Shown here in pieces: positions 53,661 to 62,634 of a DNA stretch of 64,000 nt. The stretch covers positions 1 through 64,000 of the forward strand of contig PBSR01000214.1 in assembly GCA_002726335.1 (NCBI GenBank), written 5' to 3'. Under the pieces are notes generated by a model that had not been told where the DNA came from, did not search any database, and saw nothing but the letters and a program-made list of their open reading frames with translations. The DNA is from Gemmatimonadaceae bacterium (GTDB taxonomy: Bacteria > Latescibacterota > UBA2968 > UBA8231). The translations under genes and the position numbers were made by a program. The first letter of the stretch is position 1. Every line of letters starts with the position of its first letter.

Positions 53661-55199
53661 CTACTCGCCCAAGGGGGCGATGGAGTCGAGACCTTCAGGC
53701 TGAGGGATAACGTAGCGCACCGGCTGAACGCCACCATCGATCCGCGTGCGGCATTGCACGTGTCGGCATTTTATGACGCTGTGCTCGATCATGACGCCAT
53801 CGTCGATGCGGCAGCCGTAGACGTACGTAGTGCCTTTCACGGTAACGTCCCGGCCGACGCGCATGGGGTGTTCGTCGCTGCCCGTCATGATCACCCCGGA
53901 CTCGATACGGCTGTCCACGCCGATTCGCAGATTTCCCTTCAGGACGCTGCGTGCCAGCACTTCGACGCCGGGTTCGAGGACCATCTGCTGGCCCCGGTGG
54001 GTACTCAATCGGGCACCCGGGCCGATGTCCACTCCCTCTCCAAGAGCGATCGTGCCCCGCAGTTCACATCGATCATGGAGCTGAACGCGGCGGTCCAGGC
54101 TTACCCCGGGGCCGAGGTGGACCCCCTTGCCGACGACGATGTCGAGGGGGCCACGGTCCTTGTCCAGGGCGATGATCTGGTCGATCACCTCGTCAGCCAG
54201 GTAGAAGTCTTCCTCGTCGACGATGGTGACGATATCCATCAGCCGATGATAGGCTCGCCGCCTGGCGATGGACTCCATCTGTCGCCACACACTCTTGACG
54301 TTGAAACCGAGGATCTCCTCCTCGTCGGCGGCGGCGACGGCACGAACGTCGAGGCCGTTGCCGTTGAAGATCTCCACGAGGTCTGTGAGCATCAGCTCGC
54401 CCTGCACGTTGTCGGTATTCATAGCACCGATGTGGGCGCGCAGTGCGGACTCACGAAAGGCGACGACGAGGGTGTTGATCTCCTGGGTTTCCAGCAACTG
54501 ACGGCGGGTGAAGGCGAACCGGGCGGCCTTGTAGGTCAGTGTCTCGACGGCGTCGTCATCGCCCAGACCAAGGATGTCCTTGTGCTCCTTGATAGCGATC
54601 ACGAACCCCGCGTCGTCTCCCGTGGAGGCGCCGGCAACGTCCGCTTCGGGAACGCGCACGATCCGGCCATAGTAGTTCTGCTCGGTGGGGCCCTCGTAGC
54701 CGCCGGTGAGAACCATCATGTCACATGGCCGGACCTCGAAGGCACGACGAAACTCGGCGACCACGAGCTCGGTAAGAAGCCCCATATCGCCTGGGACGAT
54801 GTATATGTGCCGATCCCTACCATCAGGCAGGGGGTCGAACTGCTCGAGAGCAACATGCACCGCGTCGCCCGTGCCTGCCGGCAGTCCGAGGACGGGATTC
54901 TCCTGATAGGCGAAGCGGCGTCCGGGACGGGCCCCCACCGTGGCCGCAACCTGCTCAGCCTTGATGCCGACGACGAGAATCTGATTGGTACTGTCGAGAC
55001 CGTCGCAGAGGGCATCGGCGACACGCTCGACCGTGGGGCGTCCCCAGATCTCGTGCAGCATCTTGGAGGTGTCGGAGCGGATCCGGGTACCGTGGCCGGC
55101 GGCCAGCACGATACCGATCCGCGGCACGTCGTCGTACAGGGGAGAGTCGAGGCTGCTCAGCTGGGCGCGGATACTGTCACCCTTCGGTGGCACTGTCAT
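53661..55199 (-). CDS. GlmU-like sugar-phosphate nucleotidyltransferase with left-handed beta-helix
   Basis: 512 residues. The N-terminal NTP-transferase motif LAAGHGTRIRSDTSKMLHEIWGRP is that of GlmU-type uridylyltransferases, followed by VPGDMGLLTELVV and AGTGDAVHVAL. From about 370 hexapeptide repeats appear (GVHLGPGVSLDRRVQLHDRC, GVDIGPGARL), but the GlmU acetyltransferase catalytic region (a KAxHLxYLGD-like stretch) is missing. The product is therefore probably only an NDP-sugar pyrophosphorylase. A 110-residue insert around EILGFNVKSVWRQMESIARRRAY lies between the domains. Its start overlaps the ppk stop in ATGA. The sugar is unknown; UDP-GlcNAc is one candidate. Confidence 0.8.
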   Translation of the reverse strand: MTVPPKGDSIRAQLSSLDSPLYDDVPRIGIVLAAGHGTRIRSDTSKMLHEIWGRPTVERVADALCDGLDSTNQILVVGIKAEQVAATVGARPGRRFAYQENPVLGLPAGTGDAVHVALEQFDPLPDGRDRHIYIVPGDMGLLTELVVAEFRRAFEVRPCDMMVLTGGYEGPTEQNYYGRIVRVPEADVAGASTGDDAGFVIAIKEHKDILGLGDDDAVETLTYKAARFAFTRRQLLETQEINTLVVAFRESALRAHIGAMNTDNVQGELMLTDLVEIFNGNGLDVRAVAAADEEEILGFNVKSVWRQMESIARRRAYHRLMDIVTIVDEEDFYLADEVIDQIIALDKDRGPLDIVVGKGVHLGPGVSLDRRVQLHDRCELRGTIALGEGVDIGPGARLSTHRGQQMVLEPGVEVLARSVLKGNLRIGVDSRIESGVIMTGSDEHPMRVGRDVTVKGTTYVYGCRIDDGVMIEHSVIKCRHVQCRTRIDGGVQPVRYVIPQPEGLDSIAPLGE

Positions 55200-57340
55200 G
55201 CCCGCCGCAGCGAATCCATGGTCACAGCGGGAACGTCGTTGCTGCCGGTGCCATTCCAGCCGGGGAGAGGGGCCAACTGCAATTCCGGTGGATTCCCCAT
55301 AGCGATTTCCATCAGCACGTTCTGCAACGAAATCGCGGGTTCGCCGCCCGATGGCTCGAGGCGGACGTAGCTCCCGTCAGACTGGCAGATGCGGGCCTTC
55401 ACACGGTCGGCCAGGCACAACTGCAGGAAATGGTGGATTCGTGCCTTGATCCTGTCGTCTTGGACAGGGAACGCGACTTCGACGCGGTTGCGCAGATTCC
55501 GGTTCATCCAGTCGGCGCTGCTACACCAGATCTCCGGGTCGCCCCCGTTGGCGAAGTAGAATACCCGACTGTGCTCCAGATAGCAGCCGATGATGCTCGT
55601 CACGCGGATCCTCTCGGAGATACCGAGAAGCCCCGGACGCAGACTACAGATGCCGCGCACGATGAGATCGATTTCGACGCCGGCCATGGACGCCCGATAC
55701 AGAGCCCGGATGATCTTGGGATCCACCAAGCCGTTCATCTTGGCCACGATAGCTGCCGGGCGGCCGGCGCGGGCATGTTCGATTTCGCCATCGATGCGCT
55801 GCAGCATACCCGACATCAGAGTCGTCGGCGCCACCAGCAGCGTACCGAAGGTTTCAGCGGAACGAGCCGTGAGCAGGTTGAAGACTTCGGCCACCTCGCG
55901 AGTCATGTCATCGCGAGACGTGAGAACTCCTATGTCGGTATAGAATCGCGCCGTCTGATGGTTGTAGTTTCCCGTTCCCAGGTGGACATAGCGCCGCAGA
56001 CGATCCTCGTCCCGGCGTACGAGCATGGACAGCTTGCAGTGGGTTTTCATACCCACCAGCCCGTAGACGACGTGCACGCCACTCTCTTCGAGTTGCTTGG
56101 CCCACTCGATGTTGGAGGCCTCATCGAAGCGAGCCTTCAACTCCACCAGGACTGTGACTTCCTTGCCCTGGTCAGCCGCGTCGATCAGCGCCTCCACCAC
56201 CTGCGAGTCCTCTCCCGTGCGGTAGAGGGTCTGCTTGATGGCCAGCACCCGCGGATCGAGCACCGCCATGCGGATGAAGTCGATGACGGTGCTGAAGGAC
56301 TCGTACGGGTGATGCAGCATGACATCACCCTCGCGCAACGACTCGAAGAAGGCATCCGGCTCGGAAGGAAGATTCACTTCGGCCGGTGAGAAGGGGCGAT
56401 CTTTCAGTTCGGGTCGCTGCACCAGGTCGTAGATCGTGCTGATGCGGTTCAGGTTGACCGGCCCATCGGCGCGGTAGAGCCGATCCTCATCCACTTCGAA
56501 CTGGGTGGTCAGGAACCGCACGAGGCGCGGCGGCGCGCGGTCCTCGATTTCGAGTCGGACCACGTCCCCTTTGCGGCGGTTTTCCAAGGACTCGGCGATC
56601 TCCTCCAGGAGGTTGTCCGCCTCTTCCTCGTTGACGTAAAGCTCGGAGTTGCGCGTCACGCGGAACGCCGCGTGTCCGGTAACCTCGTAGCCTTCGAACA
56701 GCTCGCTCAGGAACTGCGCGACGATGCCGGAGAGGGTGACCATCCGCACCGAGCCATCCTCGGCGTCGGGCAGGCGCAGGATTCGGGGCAGAACCCGGGG
56801 AACCGTCACCACTCCCAGAACGGTATGCCCGTCTTGCTGCAGCAGGACGCCGATGCACAGCGCCTTGTTGAGCACTCTCGGGAAGGGATGGGCCGGATCG
56901 ATGACCATCGGCGTGAGGATCGGTTCGAGCTCACCACGCCAGTACCGACGGATGAACGCCAGGTGTTCGCCCTGCAGATCATCTACCTCGAGCAGGTGGA
57001 TCCGCTCCGCCGCCAGCGCCGGCAGCAGCTCCTCGTTCCAGCAGCGGTACTGGGCATCCACCAGGTCATGCGTCGTCCGGGCGATGGCCACAAGCTGTTC
57101 GTCAGGCGTCAGGCGGTCCGCACCGGTACTGGCGACGCCGCTCTCGCTGACCTGCAGAAGGCCGGCGACGCGGACCTCGAAGAACTCGTCGAGGATACTG
57201 GCGACGATGCCCAGGAAGCGCACACGCTCAAGCAGTGGGTTGTCCCTGTCACGGGCCTCCTCGAGGACGCGCCGGTTGAAGTCGAGCCAGGAGAGCTCGC
57301 GGTTGATGTAGTATTCGGGGCGGGAGAGATCGACGCTCAC
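55196..57340 (-). CDS. ppk: Polyphosphate kinase 1
   Basis: 714 residues, usual length. It polymerises the gamma-phosphate of ATP into polyphosphate at the membrane. N-terminal YINRELSWLDFNRRVLEEA is the family start. The autophosphorylated histidine region is YVHLGTGNYNHQTARFYTDIG (about 450), and the second conserved histidine is in GCYLEHSRVFYFANGG (about 587), with LNGLVDPKIIRALYRASMAG between them. The overlap with the GlmU-like gene suggests translational coupling, an uncommon pairing. Confidence 0.97.
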   Translation of the reverse strand: MSVDLSRPEYYINRELSWLDFNRRVLEEARDRDNPLLERVRFLGIVASILDEFFEVRVAGLLQVSESGVASTGADRLTPDEQLVAIARTTHDLVDAQYRCWNEELLPALAAERIHLLEVDDLQGEHLAFIRRYWRGELEPILTPMVIDPAHPFPRVLNKALCIGVLLQQDGHTVLGVVTVPRVLPRILRLPDAEDGSVRMVTLSGIVAQFLSELFEGYEVTGHAAFRVTRNSELYVNEEEADNLLEEIAESLENRRKGDVVRLEIEDRAPPRLVRFLTTQFEVDEDRLYRADGPVNLNRISTIYDLVQRPELKDRPFSPAEVNLPSEPDAFFESLREGDVMLHHPYESFSTVIDFIRMAVLDPRVLAIKQTLYRTGEDSQVVEALIDAADQGKEVTVLVELKARFDEASNIEWAKQLEESGVHVVYGLVGMKTHCKLSMLVRRDEDRLRRYVHLGTGNYNHQTARFYTDIGVLTSRDDMTREVAEVFNLLTARSAETFGTLLVAPTTLMSGMLQRIDGEIEHARAGRPAAIVAKMNGLVDPKIIRALYRASMAGVEIDLIVRGICSLRPGLLGISERIRVTSIIGCYLEHSRVFYFANGGDPEIWCSSADWMNRNLRNRVEVAFPVQDDRIKARIHHFLQLCLADRVKARICQSDGSYVRLEPSGGEPAISLQNVLMEIAMGNPPELQLAPLPGWNGTGSNDVPAVTMDSLRRA

Positions 57341-57415
57341 TGCACATACTCACGACGAGTTCGGGGAGCGAGTGCGTCGGCATGGGGGGAGATCACGCGA
57401 CGACCCGAGGGTCCT

Positions 57416-57441
57416 CAGGAGCCTGTCCGACAGGCTTCCTG
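57416..57441. repeat. Hairpin upstream of ppk
   Basis: AGCCTGTC and GACAGGCT around a single C (57420-57436), extended by outer CAGGA/TCCTG pairs with one bulged T. It lies in the 161-base gap before ppk on the minus strand. No T-run follows, so it may be an operator or leader structure rather than a terminator. Confidence 0.4.
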
Positions 57442-57501
57442 CGCCTGTAAATCTATCGGAATCAAGCAGATGGAGCAATTCCCGACCGGCCGAGAGTCAG
57501 T

Positions 57502-58350
57502 TCAGCGCTCGGACCCGTGCCACTGAGATTCGACGAAGCGGCGGTCGAGCATGGCGTTCCCGAGGACCGTCGTGAGATCGAAGGTGGCGCCTTCCTGCGG
57601 CACGATACCCGCGGTGAACTCGATACAGAGAGCGCCGTCGAACCCGGCGGAGACCACGTGCGGCAGATAACGGCGGTAGTCGGTCCAATCTCCCTCCGCC
57701 AGCAACGTCATGGTCCTGTGGGTGTCACGGTTCTGCAGGTGCAGGTGGCGGACCCGATCCCCCAGGGCATCGAAGGTGGCGATGGTCTGATCGGTGTCGT
57801 CATCGGTGTAGGGCTGCAGACAGACCCCGACATCAGCGCAGTCCGCCAGATCGTCCAGGAGTCGGAGGGTACTGTCGAGGCTGTCGCACAACGTGCCGCC
57901 ATGCGTCTCGAGGGTCAGCATCATGTCCTCGGCTGTGACCCGCTGGCCAAGGGTCCTCAGGCGATCGACGGTCCGAGTCCACGTTGCCGCATCGGCACTG
58001 TCGCTGGCGACGCGTCCCGGAAAGATCTTGAAGATCCTTGACCCCAACGCGGCGCTTACCGAGACCATGCGCTCGAGCCGGGCCGCCTCCGCAATGTCCT
58101 CGGCGCCCTCCAGGTGGAAGCAAGGGTAGGCCCCGACGCCGAGGGCGCGCATCGACCGTGCCGCCAGACCCTCGGCAAGGGCGGCCACCGCCTCGTCGTC
58201 CAGGCCATCCACATGGTACCCCCATAGCTCCAGATGCTTGAAGCCCGCCTCGTCGATCGGTTCCAGCAGATCCTCCAGAGGCCAGCTGAGGCGGTGGTCG
58301 GGAGTCCAGCGGTTGGGTTCGAGCATGATCGTGTTGAACAGCAGGTCCAC
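57502..58350 (-). CDS. Sugar phosphate isomerase/epimerase (AP endonuclease 2 fold)
   Basis: 282 residues forming a TIM barrel of the xylose-isomerase-like superfamily: FKHLELWGYHVDG, RIFKIFPGR, MMLTLETHGGTLCDSLDSTL with the metal-binding glutamate, VGVCLQPYTDDDTDQ, VRHLHLQNRDTHRTM and FDGALCIEFTAG. These positions match the E-x-x-E/D/H metal set of the family. It lies nine bases from the MDR dehydrogenase gene on the same strand, so the two probably act on one sugar-like compound. Confidence 0.85.
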   Translation of the reverse strand: MDLLFNTIMLEPNRWTPDHRLSWPLEDLLEPIDEAGFKHLELWGYHVDGLDDEAVAALAEGLAARSMRALGVGAYPCFHLEGAEDIAEAARLERMVSVSAALGSRIFKIFPGRVASDSADAATWTRTVDRLRTLGQRVTAEDMMLTLETHGGTLCDSLDSTLRLLDDLADCADVGVCLQPYTDDDTDQTIATFDALGDRVRHLHLQNRDTHRTMTLLAEGDWTDYRRYLPHVVSAGFDGALCIEFTAGIVPQEGATFDLTTVLGNAMLDRRFVESQWHGSER

Positions 58351-58359
58351 GGCTTCCTC

Positions 58360-59388
58360 TCAGTCGAAGCGGACGCCGAGCTTGACGTTGCTCTCGGGTT
58401 CGTCAGCGATTTTCGGGTATTCGGTCAACAACGAATCAAAGGAAACGACGGGATGTACGATCGGCTCGCAGCGCAACGTGCTGTCGCACAGCAGTCTCCA
58501 GGCGACCTCGAGGAGGCGGGACTCGTTCCAGTTCGGATGCTCCGGATTCGGCTCGGAGCAGGCGCGGGAGAAGACGATCGAGGGCCGGTTGAAGTGCGCC
58601 TCGGCGCCGAAGTCGAGCCCTGCAGGGTAGGCTCCGGGCCAGGCACCCGCCACAACGGTACCGAGATAGGCGACGCCTCTCAAAGCATGCTGGAGAGCGA
58701 GATGGTGACCACTGTATTCGATGCAGATATCAGCCCCCCGACGGTCGGTGGCCAGGCGAATCTCCCTGCCGGCGTCACACTCGGTGGGGTCGAGGACCAG
58801 GTGGGCGCCGCATTCGGTGGCGGCGTCACGTCGAAGCCGGATCGGGTCGATGCCGATGACGGGATGGGCACCGGCATGTCGGGCCAACTGCAGCGCCAGC
58901 AGTCCGATGGCGCCCAGGCCGAAGACGGCGACGCCATCGCCGACCCGCACATGGCCATCACGAACCGCTCCGAGAGCGAAGTTGGCCGGATCCAGGCAGA
59001 CCGCCGCCTGCCAGGGTACGCCTGCAGGCAGGGGCCGAACCCGCGCTGATTCCCACACGTGTGCCTGCCGCAGGGGACCGTGGGCGAAGACGATATCGCC
59101 GACACCGATGTCAGACACGAGGGCGCCGACTTCGGTGGCCTCGCCGACACACATGTTTCCCAGCGGCGACGGATAGCGGACCATGTCACGTTCGCCATCA
59201 AACAGCTGCAGGTCCGCGTCGTACCCGCCTCGCGGTCCGGCGTATCCCTTGAACAGGGCCATTTCGGTCCCGTGTTTGGCTGCCCCCCAGCAACTCCGAA
59301 CCCGCACCTGTGTCGGCGTCGGCGCAGGCAGGGAGACATCGTCGAAGGCCACCTGCCCGGGTGCCGTGGCGATCAGTTGTCGAGTCAT
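58360..59388 (-). CDS. MDR-superfamily dehydrogenase lacking the zinc motifs
   Basis: 342 residues from ATG 59388. The nucleotide domain is clear: GDGVAVFGLGAIGLLALQLARHAGAHPVIGID. The N-terminal catalytic domain follows the GroES-like pattern but lacks the zinc ligands: the first-cysteine motif reads CWGAAKHGTEM and the GHE-type motif reads GNMCVGEA. This resembles members with a G-x-S/x-x-G-T-E motif, such as BchC-like dehydrogenases. Precise substrate unknown. It is followed after nine bases by the sugar isomerase gene and diverges from the 2-hydroxyacid dehydrogenase. Confidence 0.85.
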   Translation of the reverse strand: MTRQLIATAPGQVAFDDVSLPAPTPTQVRVRSCWGAAKHGTEMALFKGYAGPRGGYDADLQLFDGERDMVRYPSPLGNMCVGEATEVGALVSDIGVGDIVFAHGPLRQAHVWESARVRPLPAGVPWQAAVCLDPANFALGAVRDGHVRVGDGVAVFGLGAIGLLALQLARHAGAHPVIGIDPIRLRRDAATECGAHLVLDPTECDAGREIRLATDRRGADICIEYSGHHLALQHALRGVAYLGTVVAGAWPGAYPAGLDFGAEAHFNRPSIVFSRACSEPNPEHPNWNESRLLEVAWRLLCDSTLRCEPIVHPVVSFDSLLTEYPKIADEPESNVKLGVRFD

Positions 59389-59462
59389 GTCGGCGAGGGC
59401 TCGTCTCTTTGACAGGTTGAAGCGCTGCCCGTTCCTTACGCTCCTTAACAGCTTGTTGATAG

Positions 59463-59497
59463 AGCCCATCTGGGCTGCGGCCGGTCCTTTCGACCGG
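59463..59497. repeat. Two adjacent short hairpins in a divergent promoter region
   Basis: AGCCCA-TC-TGGGCT (59463-59476) and CCGGTC-CTTTC-GACCGG (59481-59497). The pair is flanked by GTTGATA (59455-59461) and its complement TATCAAC (59545-59551). All lie in the 225-base gap between the MDR and 2-hydroxyacid dehydrogenase starts, so operator function for a shared regulator is plausible. Confidence 0.4.
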
Positions 59498-59613
59498 TGC
59501 CTGCGCGCCCCCGAAATGCCTCGGCCTCGCCAGCAGAGCGACTTTATCAACGGGCTGTCAGCGCCTAACATAGCCCTGCCACAGTCCGTCTACCAGAGAG
59601 AACCGGCCAACCG

Positions 59614-60579
59614 ATGTCCGACCGTGCCAACATCCTTGTGCCCGGTGACGATCCGCCGCAGATCGCCGGATCGCCGCAACTCGAGCGCCTGCAGGCTTAC
59701 GGCGACGTCACCTTGCATTCGACCCGTCCCGCCGACAAGGCCGAGCAGATCGAGCGGGCAAGGGGTTTCGAGGTGGTCATCAACTCCCGCGGCTCCGTCA
59801 CCTGGCGAGAAGAGGAGCTGCGCAGCCTTTCCGACCTGCGCATGATCACGACTTGTTCCATCGGTACGGACATGATCGACCTGGCAGCGGCATGCCAGCT
59901 GGGTGTGGTCGTGTCGAATCAGCCAGGTCGGACGGCGCCCGTGGTTGCCGAGCATATGTTCGGCCTGCTGTTCACCGTCGCCAAGCGGGCCGCTTTCCAG
60001 ACTGCCGAGATCCGTGACCACAGGTGGACTCGCCGCATGAACCTCGGTGTGCAGGGCAAGGTCCTCGGCATCGTGGGTACCGGCAATATCGGTGCCGAGA
60101 TGGCGCGCCTGGGCAAGGCGATGGGCATGGAAGTGATCGCCTGGACATTCCATCCATCCTCCGAACGGGCGGCACAATTGGGTGTGCGCTTCGTTGACCT
60201 GGAGGATCTGCTGGCCGAGTCCGACTACGTGAGCCTGCACGTGGCTCTCACCGAGGACACGCGTCATCTCATCGGCGCGGCGCAACTGGCGGCTATGAAA
60301 CCCGAAGCTGTTCTGCTCAATGGCGCGCGGGGTCCCGTGGTCGATCTCGACGCCCTCGCCGTGGCTCTCGAGGGCGGACACCTGGGCGGCGCCGGCCTGG
60401 ACGTGTTCGCCGACGAACCCTTCGAGGCCGATCATCCGATCAAGCACTGTGAACAGGCGGTCCTCACGCCGCACGCGGCAGACCAGACTCCCGAGGGGGT
60501 CGATCTGCTCAATGGCGGTGCCGTAGACAACGTCATCGCCTTTCTCGAAGGCAAACCTCAGAACAATGTCGCCGTCTGA
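59614..60579 (+). CDS. D-2-hydroxyacid dehydrogenase (NAD)
   Basis: 321 residues. The NAD-binding loop LGIVGTGNIGAEMARLGKAMG is near residue 154. The catalytic triad is present: arginine in LLNGARGPVVD (about 239), glutamate in DVFADEPFE (about 269) and histidine in LTPHAADQTPEG (about 287). The N-terminal part ends in TTCSIGTDMIDL and QPGRTAPVVAEHMFGLL, normal for the glyoxylate/phosphoglycerate/hydroxypyruvate reductase group. It reduces a 2-oxoacid or the reverse. The next gene (15-base gap) is a sugar isomerase. Confidence 0.93.
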   Translation: MSDRANILVPGDDPPQIAGSPQLERLQAYGDVTLHSTRPADKAEQIERARGFEVVINSRGSVTWREEELRSLSDLRMITTCSIGTDMIDLAAACQLGVVVSNQPGRTAPVVAEHMFGLLFTVAKRAAFQTAEIRDHRWTRRMNLGVQGKVLGIVGTGNIGAEMARLGKAMGMEVIAWTFHPSSERAAQLGVRFVDLEDLLAESDYVSLHVALTEDTRHLIGAAQLAAMKPEAVLLNGARGPVVDLDALAVALEGGHLGGAGLDVFADEPFEADHPIKHCEQAVLTPHAADQTPEGVDLLNGGAVDNVIAFLEGKPQNNVAV

Positions 60580-60594
60580 CGGCATGGAGATATC

Positions 60595-61437
60595 ATGTTC
60601 ACTTCACTGAGCCCAGGCGCCATCGGCGTCAAGGTCGACGGTTTGCAGCAGGGCCTCTCCCTGGCGGCCAAACATGGATTCGCCGGCTACCACTTCGGCA
60701 TCGGCGAGGCGCACGAGCTGGGAGTATCGCAAGTGCGGGAGTTGTCGGAGGCGGCAGGAGTGAGACTGTCCGCCTTCGGATTCCCCCTCGACTTCCGCTC
60801 TGATGAAGCCGCTTTTGAGCAGGACCTGGCAGCACTGCCGGCGTTGGCCGAGACGGCCGTCGGACTTGACGTGAAGCGTACTGCGACCTGGATCACGCCG
60901 GCGTCTGACGAGTTGAATTTCGCCGACAACCTGGCCTTTCACGCCCGTCGCCTGCAGCCGGCGGCCGCGATCCTGGCCGCTCACGACATCCGCCTGGGTC
61001 TGGAATACGTGGGACCGAAGACGAGCCGCGACGGCAAGAAGCACGAGTTCGTCCACACGATGGACCAGATGAGCGATCTGTGCGCCGCCGTGGGTGACAA
61101 CTGCGGCTATCTGCTCGACGCCTGGCATTGGTACACGGCGCACGAGGACGCGTCCCATCTGCAGCGTCTGTCGCCCGAACAGGTGGTGGATGTGCACGTC
61201 AACGACGCGCCCGAGGGGGCGGTGGACGAACAGCTTGACAATCGCCGCTGTCTCCCCGGTGAGACGGGGGTGATAGATATCGCCACCTTCCTCGGGTCGT
61301 TGAAGCAGATCGGCTACGACGGTCCGGTGATGGTGGAGCCTTTCAGTCAGACCGTACGCGACATGGATGCCGACGCCGCCTGCGCTGCCACCGGGACCGC
61401 ACTCTCGAAGGTATGGGCACAGGCCGGACTGGCGTAG
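60595..61437 (+). CDS. Sugar phosphate isomerase/epimerase
   Basis: 280 residues, TIM barrel of the AP-endonuclease-2/xylose-isomerase group. Motifs: KHGFAGYHFGIGEAHELG, RLGLEYVGPKTSRDGK with a metal-binding glutamate, GYLLDAWHWYTAHEDASHL, VVDVHVNDAPEGAVDEQLDNRRCLPGETGVIDI and GPVMVEPFSQTVRD. The D-x-W-H and H-V-N-D stretches supply the remaining metal ligands. It shares an operon with the 2-hydroxyacid dehydrogenase and may overlap the glycosyltransferase start. Confidence 0.88.
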   Translation: MFTSLSPGAIGVKVDGLQQGLSLAAKHGFAGYHFGIGEAHELGVSQVRELSEAAGVRLSAFGFPLDFRSDEAAFEQDLAALPALAETAVGLDVKRTATWITPASDELNFADNLAFHARRLQPAAAILAAHDIRLGLEYVGPKTSRDGKKHEFVHTMDQMSDLCAAVGDNCGYLLDAWHWYTAHEDASHLQRLSPEQVVDVHVNDAPEGAVDEQLDNRRCLPGETGVIDIATFLGSLKQIGYDGPVMVEPFSQTVRDMDADAACAATGTALSKVWAQAGLA

Positions 61438-62615
61438 GCGTGCTGCGTGTCGCCCATGTGGTGCCCACCGACCGAATCACCTGGCTGCTGCTGCGGCGGC
61501 GATTGATCCGCCTCGCCGCCGCCGGCTGTGAGATCCACGTGCTCTGTGGTCGGGCACCCGACTCCGGCGCGGCTGACGGCGTCGACTACGAGTCCCGACT
61601 GACCGATCTCGGTCTGCACCTGCACTATCTGCCTTTCGAGCGAGAGATCGCTCCCGTCACCGACGCCCGCTGCGCTGCCGCCCTCTACGCCCAGGTGCGC
61701 CGCGGCCAGTACGAGATCGTCCACACGCACAATCCCAAGGCCGGTCTGCTGGGTCCACCGATCGCACAGCTGGCCGGCGTTCCCCACGTGCTGCATACGG
61801 TACACGGCTTCCTGTTCCACGATCGGATCACCGGGCTGCACCGCCTGGCGGCACTGGCGGCCGAACGCTGGACGGCGGGCTGGTCCGATCATCTGCTGTT
61901 TCAGTCCGAAGAGGATCTGGAGTTTGCCAGCAGGCAACGGTTCAAGAGCGACGGACGTCTGCACCTGGTGGGCAACGGTGTGGACGAGGACTATTTCGAT
62001 CGTGACGACGAATCCGGCTTCCGGGTACGTCAGTCCCTCGGGTGGAGTTCAGAAGATCTCGTCGTCGGCACGGCGGGGCGCGTCGTCGAGGAGAAGGGGT
62101 TCCTGGAATTCTTCGAGATGGCAGGTCGTATCGCAAAGGTGGTTCCCAAAGCGCGATTCCTCGTCGCCGCTCTGTTCGAGCCGGAGCAGTCCGACGCTGT
62201 CGATCCCTACGAGCTGGCACGGATCCATGAGATCGAAGATCGCTGCCACATTCTGCTGGGGCGGGACGACATGCCCGATCTCTACGCCACCATGGATGTG
62301 TTCGTCATGGCCTCCCACCGCGAGGGCCTGTCGAAATCCCTGCTGGAGGCGATGTCGATGGCGCTGCCCACGGTGGCGTGTGACATCCGTGGCTGTCGGG
62401 AAATCGTCATCGAGGCTGCCACGGGTCTGCTGACACCAGTGCGGGATGCGGCGGCCCTTTCGGCTGCAGTCCGGGAGCTCCTGCAGGACGGCGATCGACG
62501 CCGGCGGATGGGTAGCGCCGGCCGGCAACGTGTCCTGGAGCGTTACACCGAGTCCGGCGCCGCCCAGCGGGTGATGGACGTGTACGAGGCCCTCACCGTC
62601 GCCCCCGGAGGCTGA
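61413..62615 (+). CDS. Glycosyltransferase family 4 protein
   Basis: About 400 residues. GT-B retaining glycosyltransferase, probably adding a hexose or similar sugar to a surface or capsular glycan. N-terminal VAHVVPTDRITWLLLRRRL is the acceptor domain start, with VHTHNPKAGLLGPPIAQLAGVPHVLHTVHG. The donor domain has GTAGRVVEEKGFLEFFEMAGRI and the E-x7-E motif VMASHREGLSKSLLEAMSMALP. The ATG 61413 overlaps the isomerase by 25 bases; a GTG at 61440, just after that stop, is an alternative start that keeps the same core. Confidence 0.92.
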   Translation: MGTGRTGVGVLRVAHVVPTDRITWLLLRRRLIRLAAAGCEIHVLCGRAPDSGAADGVDYESRLTDLGLHLHYLPFEREIAPVTDARCAAALYAQVRRGQYEIVHTHNPKAGLLGPPIAQLAGVPHVLHTVHGFLFHDRITGLHRLAALAAERWTAGWSDHLLFQSEEDLEFASRQRFKSDGRLHLVGNGVDEDYFDRDDESGFRVRQSLGWSSEDLVVGTAGRVVEEKGFLEFFEMAGRIAKVVPKARFLVAALFEPEQSDAVDPYELARIHEIEDRCHILLGRDDMPDLYATMDVFVMASHREGLSKSLLEAMSMALPTVACDIRGCREIVIEAATGLLTPVRDAAALSAAVRELLQDGDRRRRMGSAGRQRVLERYTESGAAQRVMDVYEALTVAPGG

Positions 62616-62634
62616 GGGGCCAGACGGCGACCGG

